From Virgibacillus sp. AGTR (GTDB lineage Bacteria; Bacillota; Bacilli; Bacillales; Amphibacillaceae): a DNA stretch of 45,853 nt. Under the pieces are notes generated by a model. The model saw nothing but the letters and a program-made list of their open reading frames with translations, was not told the origin of the DNA and did no database searches. The number at the start of each line of letters is the position of its first letter. Positions within the stretch are counted from its first letter, which is position 1. The stretch spans positions 1 to 45,853 of the forward strand of contig NZ_JAJERH010000033.1 in assembly GCF_016919725.2 (NCBI RefSeq), read 5' to 3'. Shown here one piece after another: positions 7,465-16,179 of this stretch. The translations under genes were made by a program, and so were the position numbers.

Positions 7465-9333
7465 ATGAATATCACAGAATTATTAAAGCAAGATATTATG
7501 ATTTTGGAAGTGAAAGCAAACTCAAAAGAGGATGTTATTCAAGCAATGGCTGATCGCTTAGGTCAAGCAGGAAGACTGAATGACAAAGAAGCATATATCG
7601 AAGCAATATGGAATAGAGAAAAACAAAGTAGTACAGGGATTGGAGAGGGTGTTGCGATTCCTCATGCCAAAACGAGTGCCGTGAAGACACCCGCTATTGC
7701 CTTTGCTCGTTCGAGAACAGGAGTAGAATTTGATTCATTAGATGCTCAGCCTGTCCACTTATTCTTTATGATTGCGGCAAGTGAAGGAGCAAATAATGAT
7801 CATCTGCAAACATTATCCAGATTATCCACTTTATTAATGGATGAAGATTTCCGTAAAAGGTTAATGGAAGTGGAAACGGAGGAACAAATCATCAACATTA
7901 TTGATGCGAAGGAAAAAGAGAAGCTAGGGAAAGAAGAAGAGGCTACTTCAACAAGCGGTCCTGAAATCCTTGCTGTAACGGGGTGTCCAACAGGAATTGC
8001 TCATACGTTTATGGCAGCAGATGCTTTAAAGGATAAAGCGGAAGAGCTTGGCGTTTCGATAAAGGTGGAAACGAATGGCTCTGATGGTGTGCAAAATCGT
8101 TTAACAGAAGAAGATATTGCAAATGCGAAAGCAATTATCGTTGCCGCAGATACAAAGGTAGAATTGGAGCGTTTCGCCGGTAAGCAAGTGTTACAACGAG
8201 GAGTAACGGACGGTATCCGTAAACCGGAAGAATTAATTAACATGGCACGGAAAGGTGATGCACCTGTCTATCAAGGTGATAGACATAACTCCAGTACTAG
8301 CTCTGGCGGAACAGGAAAAGGCTTCTATAAACATTTAATGAATGGTGTATCCAACATGCTTCCATTCGTTGTTGGTGGAGGGGTATTAATCGCTATTTCC
8401 TTCTTTTTTGGTATTCATTCTGCGGAACCAGACCACGCTACGTATAACGAGTTTGCCGCTGCATTAAAAGCAATAGGTGGCGATTATGCCTTTGGATTAA
8501 TGGTAGCAGTACTAGCAGGTTTTATTGGAATGAGTATTGCAGATAGACCAGGTTTTGCCCCAGCTATGATTGGTGGTTTCATGGCCTCCATGGGTGGTGC
8601 AGGTTTTCTTGGTGGCTTAATTGCCGGTTTCTTAGGTGGTTATGTGGTTGTTCTAGTGAAGAAGCTGCTTGCGGGTTTACCGAAATCCTTTGATGGTATA
8701 AAAACGATTCTGTTTTATCCTGTTATCAGTGTTTTTGTTACAGGCTTACTCATGTATTTCGTTATCATTGAGCCAATTGCTTGGATCATGTCTGGGTTAG
8801 AAGGCTGGCTAGGAAGTATGTCCGGTGTGAACGCCATGCTATTAGGGCTTATTCTCGGTGGTATGATGGCCGTTGATATGGGAGGCCCTATTAACAAAAC
8901 AGCTTTTACATTTGGAATCGCCATGATTGAAGCAGGAAACTTCGGCCCACATGCTGCAGTAATGGCTGGAGGTATGGTTCCTCCTCTAGCGTTAGCACTT
9001 GCGACAACCTTCTTCCGCAATAAATTCACACAGGAAGAACGAGATGCAGGGAAAACAAACTATGCCCTAGGCGCTTTCTTTATTACAGAAGGTGCAATTC
9101 CTTTCGCTGCGGCAGATCCAGGAAGAGTGATTCCTTCCCTTGTGGTAGGGTCCTCGATCGCAGGTGGTTTAGCTTTACTGTTTGGGGTCGGTCTACCAGC
9201 ACCTCATGGTGGTATATTCGTTATTCCGACAGTAGAAGGTAGCTGGCTACTGTATCTTGTAGCAATTGCAATAGGATCTATTTTCTCAGCATTAATGATT
9301 GGATTATGGAAAAAACCTTTAAATAAAAGTTAG
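7465..9333 (+). CDS. fruA: PTS fructose-specific transporter EIIABC
   Basis: A 622-residue membrane protein importing fructose as fructose 1-phosphate. Domain order: EIIA (about residues 1-145, phospho-His67 in IPHAKT), EIIB (about 166-262, phospho-Cys174 in VTGCPTGIAHT) and EIIC (about 285-620, multiple membrane helices with the FITEGAIPFAA substrate loop). ATG 7465 is chosen for the AAGGGATGAGG upstream and the family start MNITELL; an in-frame ATG at 7456 overlaps that binding site. It ends the operon, 31 bases after fruK. Confidence 0.95.
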   Translation: MNITELLKQDIMILEVKANSKEDVIQAMADRLGQAGRLNDKEAYIEAIWNREKQSSTGIGEGVAIPHAKTSAVKTPAIAFARSRTGVEFDSLDAQPVHLFFMIAASEGANNDHLQTLSRLSTLLMDEDFRKRLMEVETEEQIINIIDAKEKEKLGKEEEATSTSGPEILAVTGCPTGIAHTFMAADALKDKAEELGVSIKVETNGSDGVQNRLTEEDIANAKAIIVAADTKVELERFAGKQVLQRGVTDGIRKPEELINMARKGDAPVYQGDRHNSSTSSGGTGKGFYKHLMNGVSNMLPFVVGGGVLIAISFFFGIHSAEPDHATYNEFAAALKAIGGDYAFGLMVAVLAGFIGMSIADRPGFAPAMIGGFMASMGGAGFLGGLIAGFLGGYVVVLVKKLLAGLPKSFDGIKTILFYPVISVFVTGLLMYFVIIEPIAWIMSGLEGWLGSMSGVNAMLLGLILGGMMAVDMGGPINKTAFTFGIAMIEAGNFGPHAAVMAGGMVPPLALALATTFFRNKFTQEERDAGKTNYALGAFFITEGAIPFAAADPGRVIPSLVVGSSIAGGLALLFGVGLPAPHGGIFVIPTVEGSWLLYLVAIAIGSIFSALMIGLWKKPLNKS

Positions 9334-9500
9334 GGAAGAAGCTGAGACATAGCCAAATTAAGCATCTCAAAACGATAAATTCTATTAAATAGTTATCTAG
9401 CTTTAAAGCGTTGGGTAACCCACTTTTCATCTAAACACGAACCAGAATTATAAACTTCCTTCTGTCAAAATAGACAGCGGAAATAAAAATTGTGCTTAGG

Positions 9501-9542
9501 CGGCCTTTACTCTTTATTCCAAGGGGTTTAAGGCCGTTTATT
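9501..9542 (+). terminator. Terminator downstream of fruA
   Basis: CGGCCTT (9501-9507) pairs with AAGGCCG (9530-9536), followed by TTTATTT. It lies about 165 bases after the fruA stop and just before the next promoter. Confidence 0.65.
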
Positions 9543-9555
9543 TGTTATATTATAA

Positions 9556-9582
9556 TTGACAACATACCTATAAGGGTATAAT
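9556..9582 (+). promoter_or_regulatory. Promoter with first ATACC-N6-GGTAT operator
   Basis: TTGACA (9556-9561) and TATAAT (9577-9582) with a short 15-bp spacer. The spacer is occupied by ATACCTATAAGGGTAT (9564-9579), an inverted ATACC...GGTAT pair of the kind bound by CsoR/CstR-family repressors. It reads into the degraded repressor gene. Confidence 0.6.
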
Positions 9583-9649
9583 ATAAGTTTAATAGATGAT
9601 AATTACTCACTGAAACATGGGAACGATTGAATGATAGCGATCATTGGAG

Positions 9650-9845
9650 GATTAGAATAAAACGTATTGTAGGAAAGTTAAGAAGAATTTTAAGGGAATA
9701 AAGGCTGCAAATCAGTTATTAAGCAATTATTGCATCAAGAAATTCCCCCTTTTGATGGTTTCATTATTATCTCCAATGTAGTTGAATGTGTTTAAGATGC
9801 TGACAAACTGGTAAAAGCACTGGAACCTTAGAAAAAAATCTCTAA
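9650..9845 (+). pseudogene. Degraded CsoR/CstR-family repressor gene
   Basis: Joining short frames gives KRIVGKLRRILR, then NKGCKSVIKQLL, then FIIISNVVECV, DADKLVKAL. This follows the CsoR-family order: KRIEGQ-like helix, conserved first Cys in a CK pair, IIISENL-like helix and second Cys in ECV. The residue four before the second Cys is Asn, as in the persulfide sensor CstR, not the His of copper-sensing CsoR. Several stops (9658, 9703, 9793, 9829) and frame changes interrupt it, and no start codon remains after GGAGG at 9646-9650. It lies between two CstR-like operators, just ahead of a persulfide-reductase gene, so it is probably the dead local regulator. Confidence 0.55.
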
Positions 9846-10011
9846 AAGACAGATAAACTACTGGTATTATCCCTCTTGGGTAGACATAAAAAAAGAGCGA
9901 ATAGTATTACATTCTTAATAGTCTTTCTGGATTGAGTAGTTCCCGTGCTACATAATTAGTTAAAAACCTTAAAGTAATCGATATGATTGAAGAAGACGTC
10001 TTATAATTTTT

Positions 10012-10041
10012 TTGATAAAATAATACCCCATATGGTATTAC
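10012..10041 (+). promoter_or_regulatory. Promoter of the CoA-disulfide reductase gene with second ATACC-N6-GGTAT operator
   Basis: TTGATA (10012-10017), 18-bp spacer and TATTAC (10036-10041). ATACCCCATATGGTAT (10023-10038) fills the spacer and reaches the -10. It has the same half-sites and the same 6-base gap as the site at 9564-9579, so the same repressor should bind both. Confidence 0.65.
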
Positions 10042-10085
10042 AAGAATTTCTCAGTTCCGTACTTTAATAGATAAGGAGTGGTATT

Positions 10086-11783
10086 ATGGCAAAGAAAATT
10101 TTAATAGTAGGAGGAGTAGCTGGAGGAGCCTCAGTTGCTGCAAGACTAAGACGATTAGACGAGAGTGCAGAAATTATTATGTTTGAGAAAGGTCCACATA
10201 TATCCTTTTCTAACTGTTCTTTACCTTATTATATAAGTGGCATTATTGAAGATAGCGAATCATTGGTATTATCAAGTCCAAAAACCTTTAAAGACCGCTA
10301 TAATATCGAAGCAAGAGTTAATAATGAAGTCGTCGAGATTAAGCGCGATAAGAAATTGATTATAGTCAAAGATACAACAACTGATCACACCTACGAAGAA
10401 CATTATGATAAGCTTGTTCTTTCTCCAGGTGCAGCACCTATTCGGCCAAATACAATAGAGGGAAGTAACCAGTTGAACGTATTTACGGTTCGAAATGTAG
10501 TAGATATCCAACGGCTTAATGCTTATGTGAAAGAAAATGACCTAAAAGATGTTGCCGTAATAGGTGGGGGTTTTATTGGAGTTGAAATAGCAGAAAATCT
10601 TCATTTAGCTGGTATCCATGTTTCCGTAATAGAATTTGCTAATCAAATCATGACACCATATGACTATGATATGGCACAAATCCTTCACAAGGAAATGGTG
10701 GATCATGGTATAAATTTAATAGTCAATGATGGATTAGCTAAAATTGGTAATAATTTTATCGAAACGCAATCTGGTAAACAAATCGATGCACAAGCAGTGG
10801 TATTAGCAATTGGCGTGAGGCCTGAAACAAAACTAGCGGAAAATGCTGGTCTTGCAATTGGTGAAACTGGTGCTATAAAAGTAGACCATAATTATTTAAC
10901 AAGTGATACAAATATTTATGCAGTTGGAGATACTATTGAAGTGTATCATCGATTATTGCATAAACCAACACGTCTTGCTTTAGCAGGACCTGCCCAAAAA
11001 CAAGCAAGAGCTGTAGCAGATCATATTTGCGGTATAATAAATCGAAACTTAGGTGTGATAGGATCGTCCTCCATTCATTTGTTTGATCTAAATGCAGCAG
11101 CAACGGGATTGAACGTAAGAACAGCAGAAGATGCAGGATTTAGCTATGATTCTGTTTATATCATGCCAGGCGACAAAGTAGGTTTAATACCCAATAGCAA
11201 TGTTATGCACTTTAAGTTAGTATATGAAACACCGACAGGCAAAATTCTTGGGGCGCAAGCGATTGGTAAAGGGAACGTTGATAAACGAATCGATGTTATT
11301 GCAACGATGATTACTTTAAATGGAACATTAGATGATCTAAAAGATCTAGAATTGACTTATTCTCCAATGTTAGGCACAGCTAAGGATATTGTAAATCATG
11401 CGGCACTAGTGGCACTAAATCAATTAAACGGAAAATATCGTGAAGTAAAAGTGTCTCAAGTTCGCGAACTAGTGGAGAATAGTGCATTCATTATTGATGC
11501 TCGTGAAAAAAATGAATATCATGCTGGCCATTTGAAAAATGCAATCAATATTCCATTAAGTGAATTTAGAAATAGGCTTGATGAAATTCCAAAAGATAAA
11601 CCAGTTTATGTTCATTGTCGCTCAGGTCAACGTAGTTATAACATGGTAATGGCCTTACAAAACTTAGGCTTTACTAACGTATTGAATATATCCGGCTCCT
11701 ATCTTGGTATTAATTTATATGAATATTTTAATGATCTCGTAACAGGCAGAGAGAAAATCGTAACAGAATATAACTTTAAATAA
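10086..11783 (+). CDS. CoA-disulfide reductase / NAD(P)H-dependent persulfide reductase with rhodanese domain
   Basis: A 565-residue fusion flavoenzyme. Residues 1-440 form an FAD/NAD(P)H pyridine nucleotide-disulfide reductase: GGVAGGASVAARLRR for FAD, active-site Cys44 in SFSNCSLPYYI, VIGGGFIGVEIAENL for NAD(P)H. Residues about 455-555 form a rhodanese domain with Cys511 in VHCRSGQRS. Enzymes of this fusion type reduce CoA persulfide or polysulfide, releasing sulfide, and also CoA disulfide, which replaces glutathione-type chemistry in bacilli. AAGGAGTGG precedes ATG 10086. The gene is alone, followed by a terminator, and preceded by a CstR-like operator, which fits induction by reactive sulfur species. 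Confidence 0.9.
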   Translation: MAKKILIVGGVAGGASVAARLRRLDESAEIIMFEKGPHISFSNCSLPYYISGIIEDSESLVLSSPKTFKDRYNIEARVNNEVVEIKRDKKLIIVKDTTTDHTYEEHYDKLVLSPGAAPIRPNTIEGSNQLNVFTVRNVVDIQRLNAYVKENDLKDVAVIGGGFIGVEIAENLHLAGIHVSVIEFANQIMTPYDYDMAQILHKEMVDHGINLIVNDGLAKIGNNFIETQSGKQIDAQAVVLAIGVRPETKLAENAGLAIGETGAIKVDHNYLTSDTNIYAVGDTIEVYHRLLHKPTRLALAGPAQKQARAVADHICGIINRNLGVIGSSSIHLFDLNAAATGLNVRTAEDAGFSYDSVYIMPGDKVGLIPNSNVMHFKLVYETPTGKILGAQAIGKGNVDKRIDVIATMITLNGTLDDLKDLELTYSPMLGTAKDIVNHAALVALNQLNGKYREVKVSQVRELVENSAFIIDAREKNEYHAGHLKNAINIPLSEFRNRLDEIPKDKPVYVHCRSGQRSYNMVMALQNLGFTNVLNISGSYLGINLYEYFNDLVTGREKIVTEYNFK

Positions 11784-11925
11784 ACGTAATTTGTTGACAT
11801 TGGTGTTATTTTCCCATTCTCTTGAAAAGATTCATTGGTCTATTTTCGTATAAATTTAGTAAAGATTAAATACGATAAAATAATAAATGTCGATATATTC
11901 TATAAAGCAGATTCTTAACTACTCA

Positions 11926-11948
11926 GCTTCCTCACGGAGGCTTTTTTT
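11926..11948 (+). terminator. Terminator of the CoA-disulfide reductase gene
   Basis: GCTTCC (11926-11931), loop TCAC, GGAGGC (11936-11941), then seven T residues. The rest of 11784-12090 shows nothing else. Confidence 0.75.
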
Positions 11949-12103
11949 AATTACTAGTCTGAAAAAATAATCTAGCATTATATCACATATTATAATATTT
12001 ATGACAAAACTGTTAAATTTTTGAATATATAGAGGTTTAAACATATTTAAATAGAAATATATAAACGTACCAAAAAAATATATTATAAAGGAGATCATTT
12101 ATT

Positions 12104-12502
12104 ATGTTTACAAAAAAACTAGTAACCGTAGCAACTACTGTAGCACTAGGTTGTGGATTAACTGTTGGCATTACTCCCGCTTTTGCGGATTCTAATGAGG
12201 CTTCCGCGAATTATACAACACATACTACGATCAAGAAACAAGAACAAATACCCTTTACAGGTTATGTTATTTCAGTGGATGGTAATTATCTAGTTGTTGC
12301 AAATACAACTACAAAAGAAGAAGCACTTTCGTATCAAGATGATTGGTGGAAATTGGCTTCTCAAAATAAAATTTTAAGAGTTCCTATTTATGCTGAGGAT
12401 CATTATCAATTAGGTGAAAAGGTAAATATACTCTCAGCAGGTTGGACTTTCTCCATTCCACCAATTGCTGTTATGCCTACTATTGAAAAAATTGCTGATT
12501 AA
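12104..12502 (+). CDS. Secreted small protein, DUF3221-like
   Basis: A 132-residue exported protein. Residues 1-28 are a Sec signal peptide (KK, hydrophobic core, cleavage after TPAFA). The mature part, FTGYVISVDGNYLVVA ... LGEKVNIL, reads like the compact beta-barrel DUF3221 domain found in Bacillus exported proteins and lipoproteins. There is no lipobox Cys at the cleavage site, so it is probably released. AAAGGAG precedes ATG 12104. It is monocistronic with a hairpin at 12559-12584. The function is unknown. Confidence 0.7.
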   Translation: MFTKKLVTVATTVALGCGLTVGITPAFADSNEASANYTTHTTIKKQEQIPFTGYVISVDGNYLVVANTTTKEEALSYQDDWWKLASQNKILRVPIYAEDHYQLGEKVNILSAGWTFSIPPIAVMPTIEKIAD

Positions 12503-12557
12503 AACGTACCCTTAATAAAGATGTAAAGATATCTTTGTTTTAAGCTTCATTAAGTAG

Positions 12558-12585
12558 GAAGCCGATTTCTATTCAAATCGGCTTC
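12558..12585. terminator. Perfect hairpin after the DUF3221-like gene
   Basis: GAAGCCGATTT (12558-12568) and AAATCGGCTTC (12575-12585) form an 11-bp perfect stem with loop CTATTC. The downstream T-run is weak (TAATAATT), so termination is likely but not certain. Confidence 0.6.
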
Positions 12586-12694
12586 TAATAATTAGTGCGA
12601 CACAGACTCTGACATGTGTCAAGTTGTATACCGTACATACTATTTGTCATATATTTAAACGCATATTTTTTCTGTAAATGGAAGGTGAGATATA

Positions 12695-13153
12695 GTGTTA
12701 ACTGAATTACAAAAAAAGTTTTTCTCAAAATTACAAATTACACCAAAAGAAAATGTGAAATTTGAAGATTTACATACCATTATTTTACAAATAGTAAATT
12801 TATTTCCTTATAAATACAGAAAAAGGAACGCATGTATTAGAAATGAAAAAAGGGAAGAATGGGGAAACCTCGCATTTTCTCGATTCAGACCTTACTGACA
12901 CCTGATCTATTGGTTATGCTTTTTATTTAAACGCGATTAATGACAAAAAAGTGAATTATATACAAAATATGGTAATATAGCATCCTGAATCGCCAGTAAA
13001 TAAGGGGAGTATTATTTGCAAATTAATTGATCACGGTCATATTGCACTAAGTTTTACAGAAATCTTGCATGGAAAGAAATCTAAAAAGAAATAACAGAGC
13101 AACAATATCATCAAATACTTAAAAATAAATTTAATATTTTGTTAGACACGTAA
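12695..13153 (+). pseudogene. Arylamine N-acetyltransferase, internally deleted and disrupted
   Basis: GTG 12695 with GGAAGGTGAG upstream opens LTELQKKFFSKLQITPKENVKFEDL, the normal N-terminus of a bacillary NAT. After VNLFPY the reading shifts frame and resumes at GTHVLEMKKGKNGETSHF, which belongs near residue 180 of the family. The central part with the catalytic Cys and His is therefore missing. Further in-frame stops at 12903 and 12978 and a last frame change before EITEQQYHQILKNKFNI confirm decay. The original enzyme would transfer acetyl from acetyl-CoA to arylamines. It cannot be functional. Confidence 0.8.
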
Positions 13154-13517
<364 letters not shown>

Positions 13518-13553
13518 AATAAAATCGCTATGAGATCCAATAGCGATTTTATT
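13518..13553 (-). terminator. Terminator of the FAD/Rieske gene
   Basis: A perfect 14-bp inverted repeat (13518-13531 with 13540-13553), read on the minus strand just after the stop at 13565, ending in ATTTTATTT. It may work in both directions. Confidence 0.75.
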
Positions 13554-13564
13554 CAGTTTCTAAC

Positions 13565-15097
13565 TCAATTTAATTTAGATGGATCAATTTGTTTTAATGG
13601 CTGTTTTGCTGGCCCATCGATCACTTCTCCTGAATAGGAAAATCTGGAACCATGGCAAGGACAATCCCACGTGCGCTCAGCAGAATTCCATTCAACCTCA
13701 CAGCCTAAATGCGTGCATGTTGTATCAACAGCATGCAAATTATTTTCAGTATCTTTATATACACCCGTACGATTTCCATTAATTCGTGTTACAGTTGCTT
13801 GGTCTCTAGCCAATTCAATCGAATTATTTCTAGTATTATCAAGCTTTCCCTGAATCATATGCTTTGCTACATCTGCATTCATTTGTGCGAATTTTCGAAT
13901 GGATGGATCTGCTTTAAACCTTAACGGTGTAAATAATTCGTGATATGGACTTGACTGCTTCAAGATGTAATCGCTAATTATTTTTGCAGCAACCGTACCA
14001 TTAGTCATCCCCCACTTACGAAATCCGGTTGCAACAAAAACCGCGTCTTCTGATTTTTTAATAGGCCCTATATAAGGAACTTTGTCTAAGGTAGTTATAT
14101 CCTGTGCCGACCATCGATATTTTATCTGATCCACATGAAAATATTCGTTAGCAAACGTTTGCAATGCTTTAAAATGACTACGTGTTGATTTTCCTTGTCC
14201 AGTTTTATGATTTTCGCCACTAATTAGCCATAGGTCTTCCCCATTCCACTTGGTTGATCGTACCGATCTTGTTGGTGACTCCGCATTAATATACATCCCA
14301 CCTGGAAACGGTTTATTTGATTGTATAGCCAGTATATAAGCTCGTCCCGTATACATTCTAGCAAAATAAAAGCTATTTCGGTCATAAAAAGGGAAATGAG
14401 ATGCACAAATAACCTGTTTACACTTGATCCGATGTCCCCTTTTAGTCACGATAGATGGATATTTATTATATTCAACATCGATAGCTGTCGTATGTTCATA
14501 AAATTGTACGCCAAGCTCCTTACACGCATGAACCATCTTATTTAAATATTTTAATGGATGAAATTGCGCCTGATTTTTCATTTGCAGAACAGACTTAATT
14601 GGAATGTCTAGTGGCATTTCCTTTGACCATTCATGTTCGATATTTAACTGGTCATACGCCTGCTTTTCTTTCTCTAAATCCAACTTCCATTGATCAGAAT
14701 TTGTATATATATAAGCATCTTCTTTTTTGTAATCACAATCAATATCCAGCTGTTTTATCGTATCTTCAATAAATTGTTTAGCCTCCATCATAGCTTTATA
14801 ATACAATTTAGCCTTATCAAAACCAAAATGCTTGATTAATTCATCATAAATTAATCCGTGTTGAGCAGTAATTTTAGCAGTAGTATGACCAGTTGTGCCA
14901 TTTACGATTACATCTGCATCAATTAGTGTTACGTTGATGTTTTGCTTTGCTAAAATATATGCAGCAGTAATTCCGGTAATGCCGCCACCAACAATTCCAA
15001 CATCTGTATGTACAGATGATTCTAACGTTGGAAAGCTCGGTAATGATGTTTCTCTCCAAAACGAATGTGATTCAGGAGGCATCTGTGTTTTCGTCAA
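13565..15097 (-). CDS. FAD-dependent oxidoreductase with C-terminal Rieske [2Fe-2S] domain
   Basis: About 510 residues. The N-terminal DadA/GlyOx-like domain has the dinucleotide motif GIVGGGITGITAAYILA and an FAD-closing segment, VFVATGFRKWGMTNG. The last 90 residues are a Rieske domain with CTHLGC and CPCHGSRFS, supplying the two Cys and two His ligands. B. subtilis YhfW has this architecture. Substrate and redox partner are unknown. The start is taken as TTG 15095-15097 because AGGAG (15106-15110) is 8 bases away; the GTG at 15104-15106 overlaps that binding site. It is transcribed alone, divergent from acylphosphatase, with a strong terminator. Confidence 0.85.
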   Translation of the reverse strand: MTKTQMPPESHSFWRETSLPSFPTLESSVHTDVGIVGGGITGITAAYILAKQNINVTLIDADVIVNGTTGHTTAKITAQHGLIYDELIKHFGFDKAKLYYKAMMEAKQFIEDTIKQLDIDCDYKKEDAYIYTNSDQWKLDLEKEKQAYDQLNIEHEWSKEMPLDIPIKSVLQMKNQAQFHPLKYLNKMVHACKELGVQFYEHTTAIDVEYNKYPSIVTKRGHRIKCKQVICASHFPFYDRNSFYFARMYTGRAYILAIQSNKPFPGGMYINAESPTRSVRSTKWNGEDLWLISGENHKTGQGKSTRSHFKALQTFANEYFHVDQIKYRWSAQDITTLDKVPYIGPIKKSEDAVFVATGFRKWGMTNGTVAAKIISDYILKQSSPYHELFTPLRFKADPSIRKFAQMNADVAKHMIQGKLDNTRNNSIELARDQATVTRINGNRTGVYKDTENNLHAVDTTCTHLGCEVEWNSAERTWDCPCHGSRFSYSGEVIDGPAKQPLKQIDPSKLN

Positions 15098-15233
15098 TAT
15101 TCCCACTCCTATTGCTTAGTTATCTATAGTATTAACCTACCTACTCCTTTTTATTTAACTCTATTCAGTTAATGATGATATAATTAAGTGTATAATTTTC
15201 ATGTAAGGATAAATGTTACGTGAGGTGATGATA

Positions 15234-15506
15234 TTGAGGACACATGCTATCATAAGTGGACGAGTACAAGGAGTGGGTTTTCGATATACCGCTAAACAAA
15301 AAGCTGATGAATTAGGAATAACTGGTTGGATAAGGAATAATGAGGATGGTACGGTCGAATTAGATGCTGAAGGTGACCCGGATCAAGTAGATCAGTTTAT
15401 TCAAGCATTAAAAAACGGATTAACACCTGTTATTCGCGTTGAGCAGATTGATCAGACGTCAACGCATAAAAATTATGGTTATAGAAACTTTTCTATTAAA
15501 AGCTAA
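15234..15506 (+). CDS. acyP: Acylphosphatase
   Basis: A 90-residue enzyme hydrolysing carboxyl-phosphate bonds such as acetyl or carbamoyl phosphate. The signature GRVQGVGFRYTAKQKA holds the catalytic Arg, and GWIRNNEDGTVELDAEG holds the catalytic Asn. TTG 15234 is preferred: GAGGTG (15222-15227) is 6 bases upstream and the resulting length is the family norm. An ATG at 15213 would add 7 residues (MLREVMI) but has a poorly placed binding site. TATAAT at 15191-15196 may be its -10. Confidence 0.9.
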   Translation: MRTHAIISGRVQGVGFRYTAKQKADELGITGWIRNNEDGTVELDAEGDPDQVDQFIQALKNGLTPVIRVEQIDQTSTHKNYGYRNFSIKS

Positions 15507-15586
15507 TATAGATAATCCATTTAGCAAATAATGGATACTATAACGTTTACCTGACAAGCAATTACCGTTAAAAGGGGGATTAACAG

Positions 15587-15886
15587 ATGAAGACCGGTTC
15601 TAAAAAAACGCTTAGGACATGTAGCAATGGCCATACATACTATAAAAGCTCAGATTGTCCTAGCTGTCCTATTTGCGAGGCAGAACGAGCACCACGTACA
15701 GGATTTCTATCACGTCTTGTAGCACCAGCAAGGAGAGCACTTGAAAATGAACACATTACTACACTAGAAACACTTTCTGATTATACGGATTGCGAAATTC
15801 TAAAGCTACATGGCATAGGTCCAAGCAGTATACCTATACTTAAACGTGCATTAGAGGAAGCAGGCTTGTATTTCAAGGATTCATGA
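15587..15886 (+). CDS. Zinc-ribbon protein with a domain like the RNA polymerase alpha C-terminus
   Basis: A 99-residue protein. Residues 10-35 hold CSNGH...CPSCPIC, a small zinc-binding module. Residues 45-97 contain APARRALENEHITTLETLSDYTDCEILKLHGIGPSSIPILKRALEEAGL, a helix-hairpin-helix domain like the DNA-binding C-terminal domain of the RNA polymerase alpha subunit. Such proteins occur alone in many bacteria and are unstudied as far as I know; a role in transcription is inference only. An AAAGGGGG-type site precedes ATG 15587. It converges with the ferredoxin gene on a shared terminator. Confidence 0.75.
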   Translation: MKTGSKKTLRTCSNGHTYYKSSDCPSCPICEAERAPRTGFLSRLVAPARRALENEHITTLETLSDYTDCEILKLHGIGPSSIPILKRALEEAGLYFKDS

Positions 15887-15900
15887 TATGTCAATTGAAA

Positions 15901-15936
15901 ACAAGCCGTCCTACAAATACATAGGATACGGCTTGT
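15901..15936. terminator. Bidirectional terminator between convergent genes
   Basis: ACAAGCCGT plus CCTA (15901-15913) pair with TAGG plus ACGGCTTGT (15922-15936) around an AT bulge. It separates the zinc-ribbon gene (plus) from the ferredoxin gene (minus). Confidence 0.65.
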
Positions 15937-15939
15937 TCA

Positions 15940-16179
15940 TTATTGTTCTTCAAAAAACTTACGATTTAATGCAATATATTCATTTTCTTCTTCTGGTACT
16001 TCATCTTCCATGTAAATGGCCTCAACAGGACAAACAGCTTCACAAGCTCCACAATCAATGCAAATATCTGGATCGATAAAGAACATGTCTTTTCCCTCTT
16101 CTATACAATCAACAGGACAAACTTCTACGCATTCTCCTGCTTTTTCATCTTTACAAGGTGATGTAATAATAAATGCCAA
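15940..16179 (-). CDS. Ferredoxin, 7Fe type
   Basis: A 79-residue electron carrier. The first motif, PCKDEKAGECVEVCPVDC, has the C-x7-C-x3-C spacing of the [3Fe-4S] site in Thermus and Azotobacter-type ferredoxins. The second, CIDCGACEAVCPVEAI, is a classical [4Fe-4S] ligand set. The acidic tail DEVPEEENEYIALNRKFF also fits that group. It is soluble and likely donates low-potential electrons to cytosolic enzymes not identified here. GGAGGAG lies upstream of ATG 16179. It is single-gene and convergent with the zinc-ribbon gene. Confidence 0.9.
   Translation of the reverse strand: MAFIITSPCKDEKAGECVEVCPVDCIEEGKDMFFIDPDICIDCGACEAVCPVEAIYMEDEVPEEENEYIALNRKFFEEQ

Noticed and set aside
8001-9029. 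Two minus-strand open frames opposite fruA
   Set aside because: They lie wholly inside the well-supported fruA gene, have no ribosome binding sites and show no family resemblance.
14150-14165. AGCAAACGTTTGCA palindrome as a cre or LexA site
   Set aside because: It lies in the middle of the FAD/Rieske coding region and departs from both consensus sequences.
13579-15119. Several plus-strand open frames opposite the FAD/Rieske gene
   Set aside because: All are antisense to a gene with clear FAD and Rieske motifs and have no ribosome binding sites or known domains.
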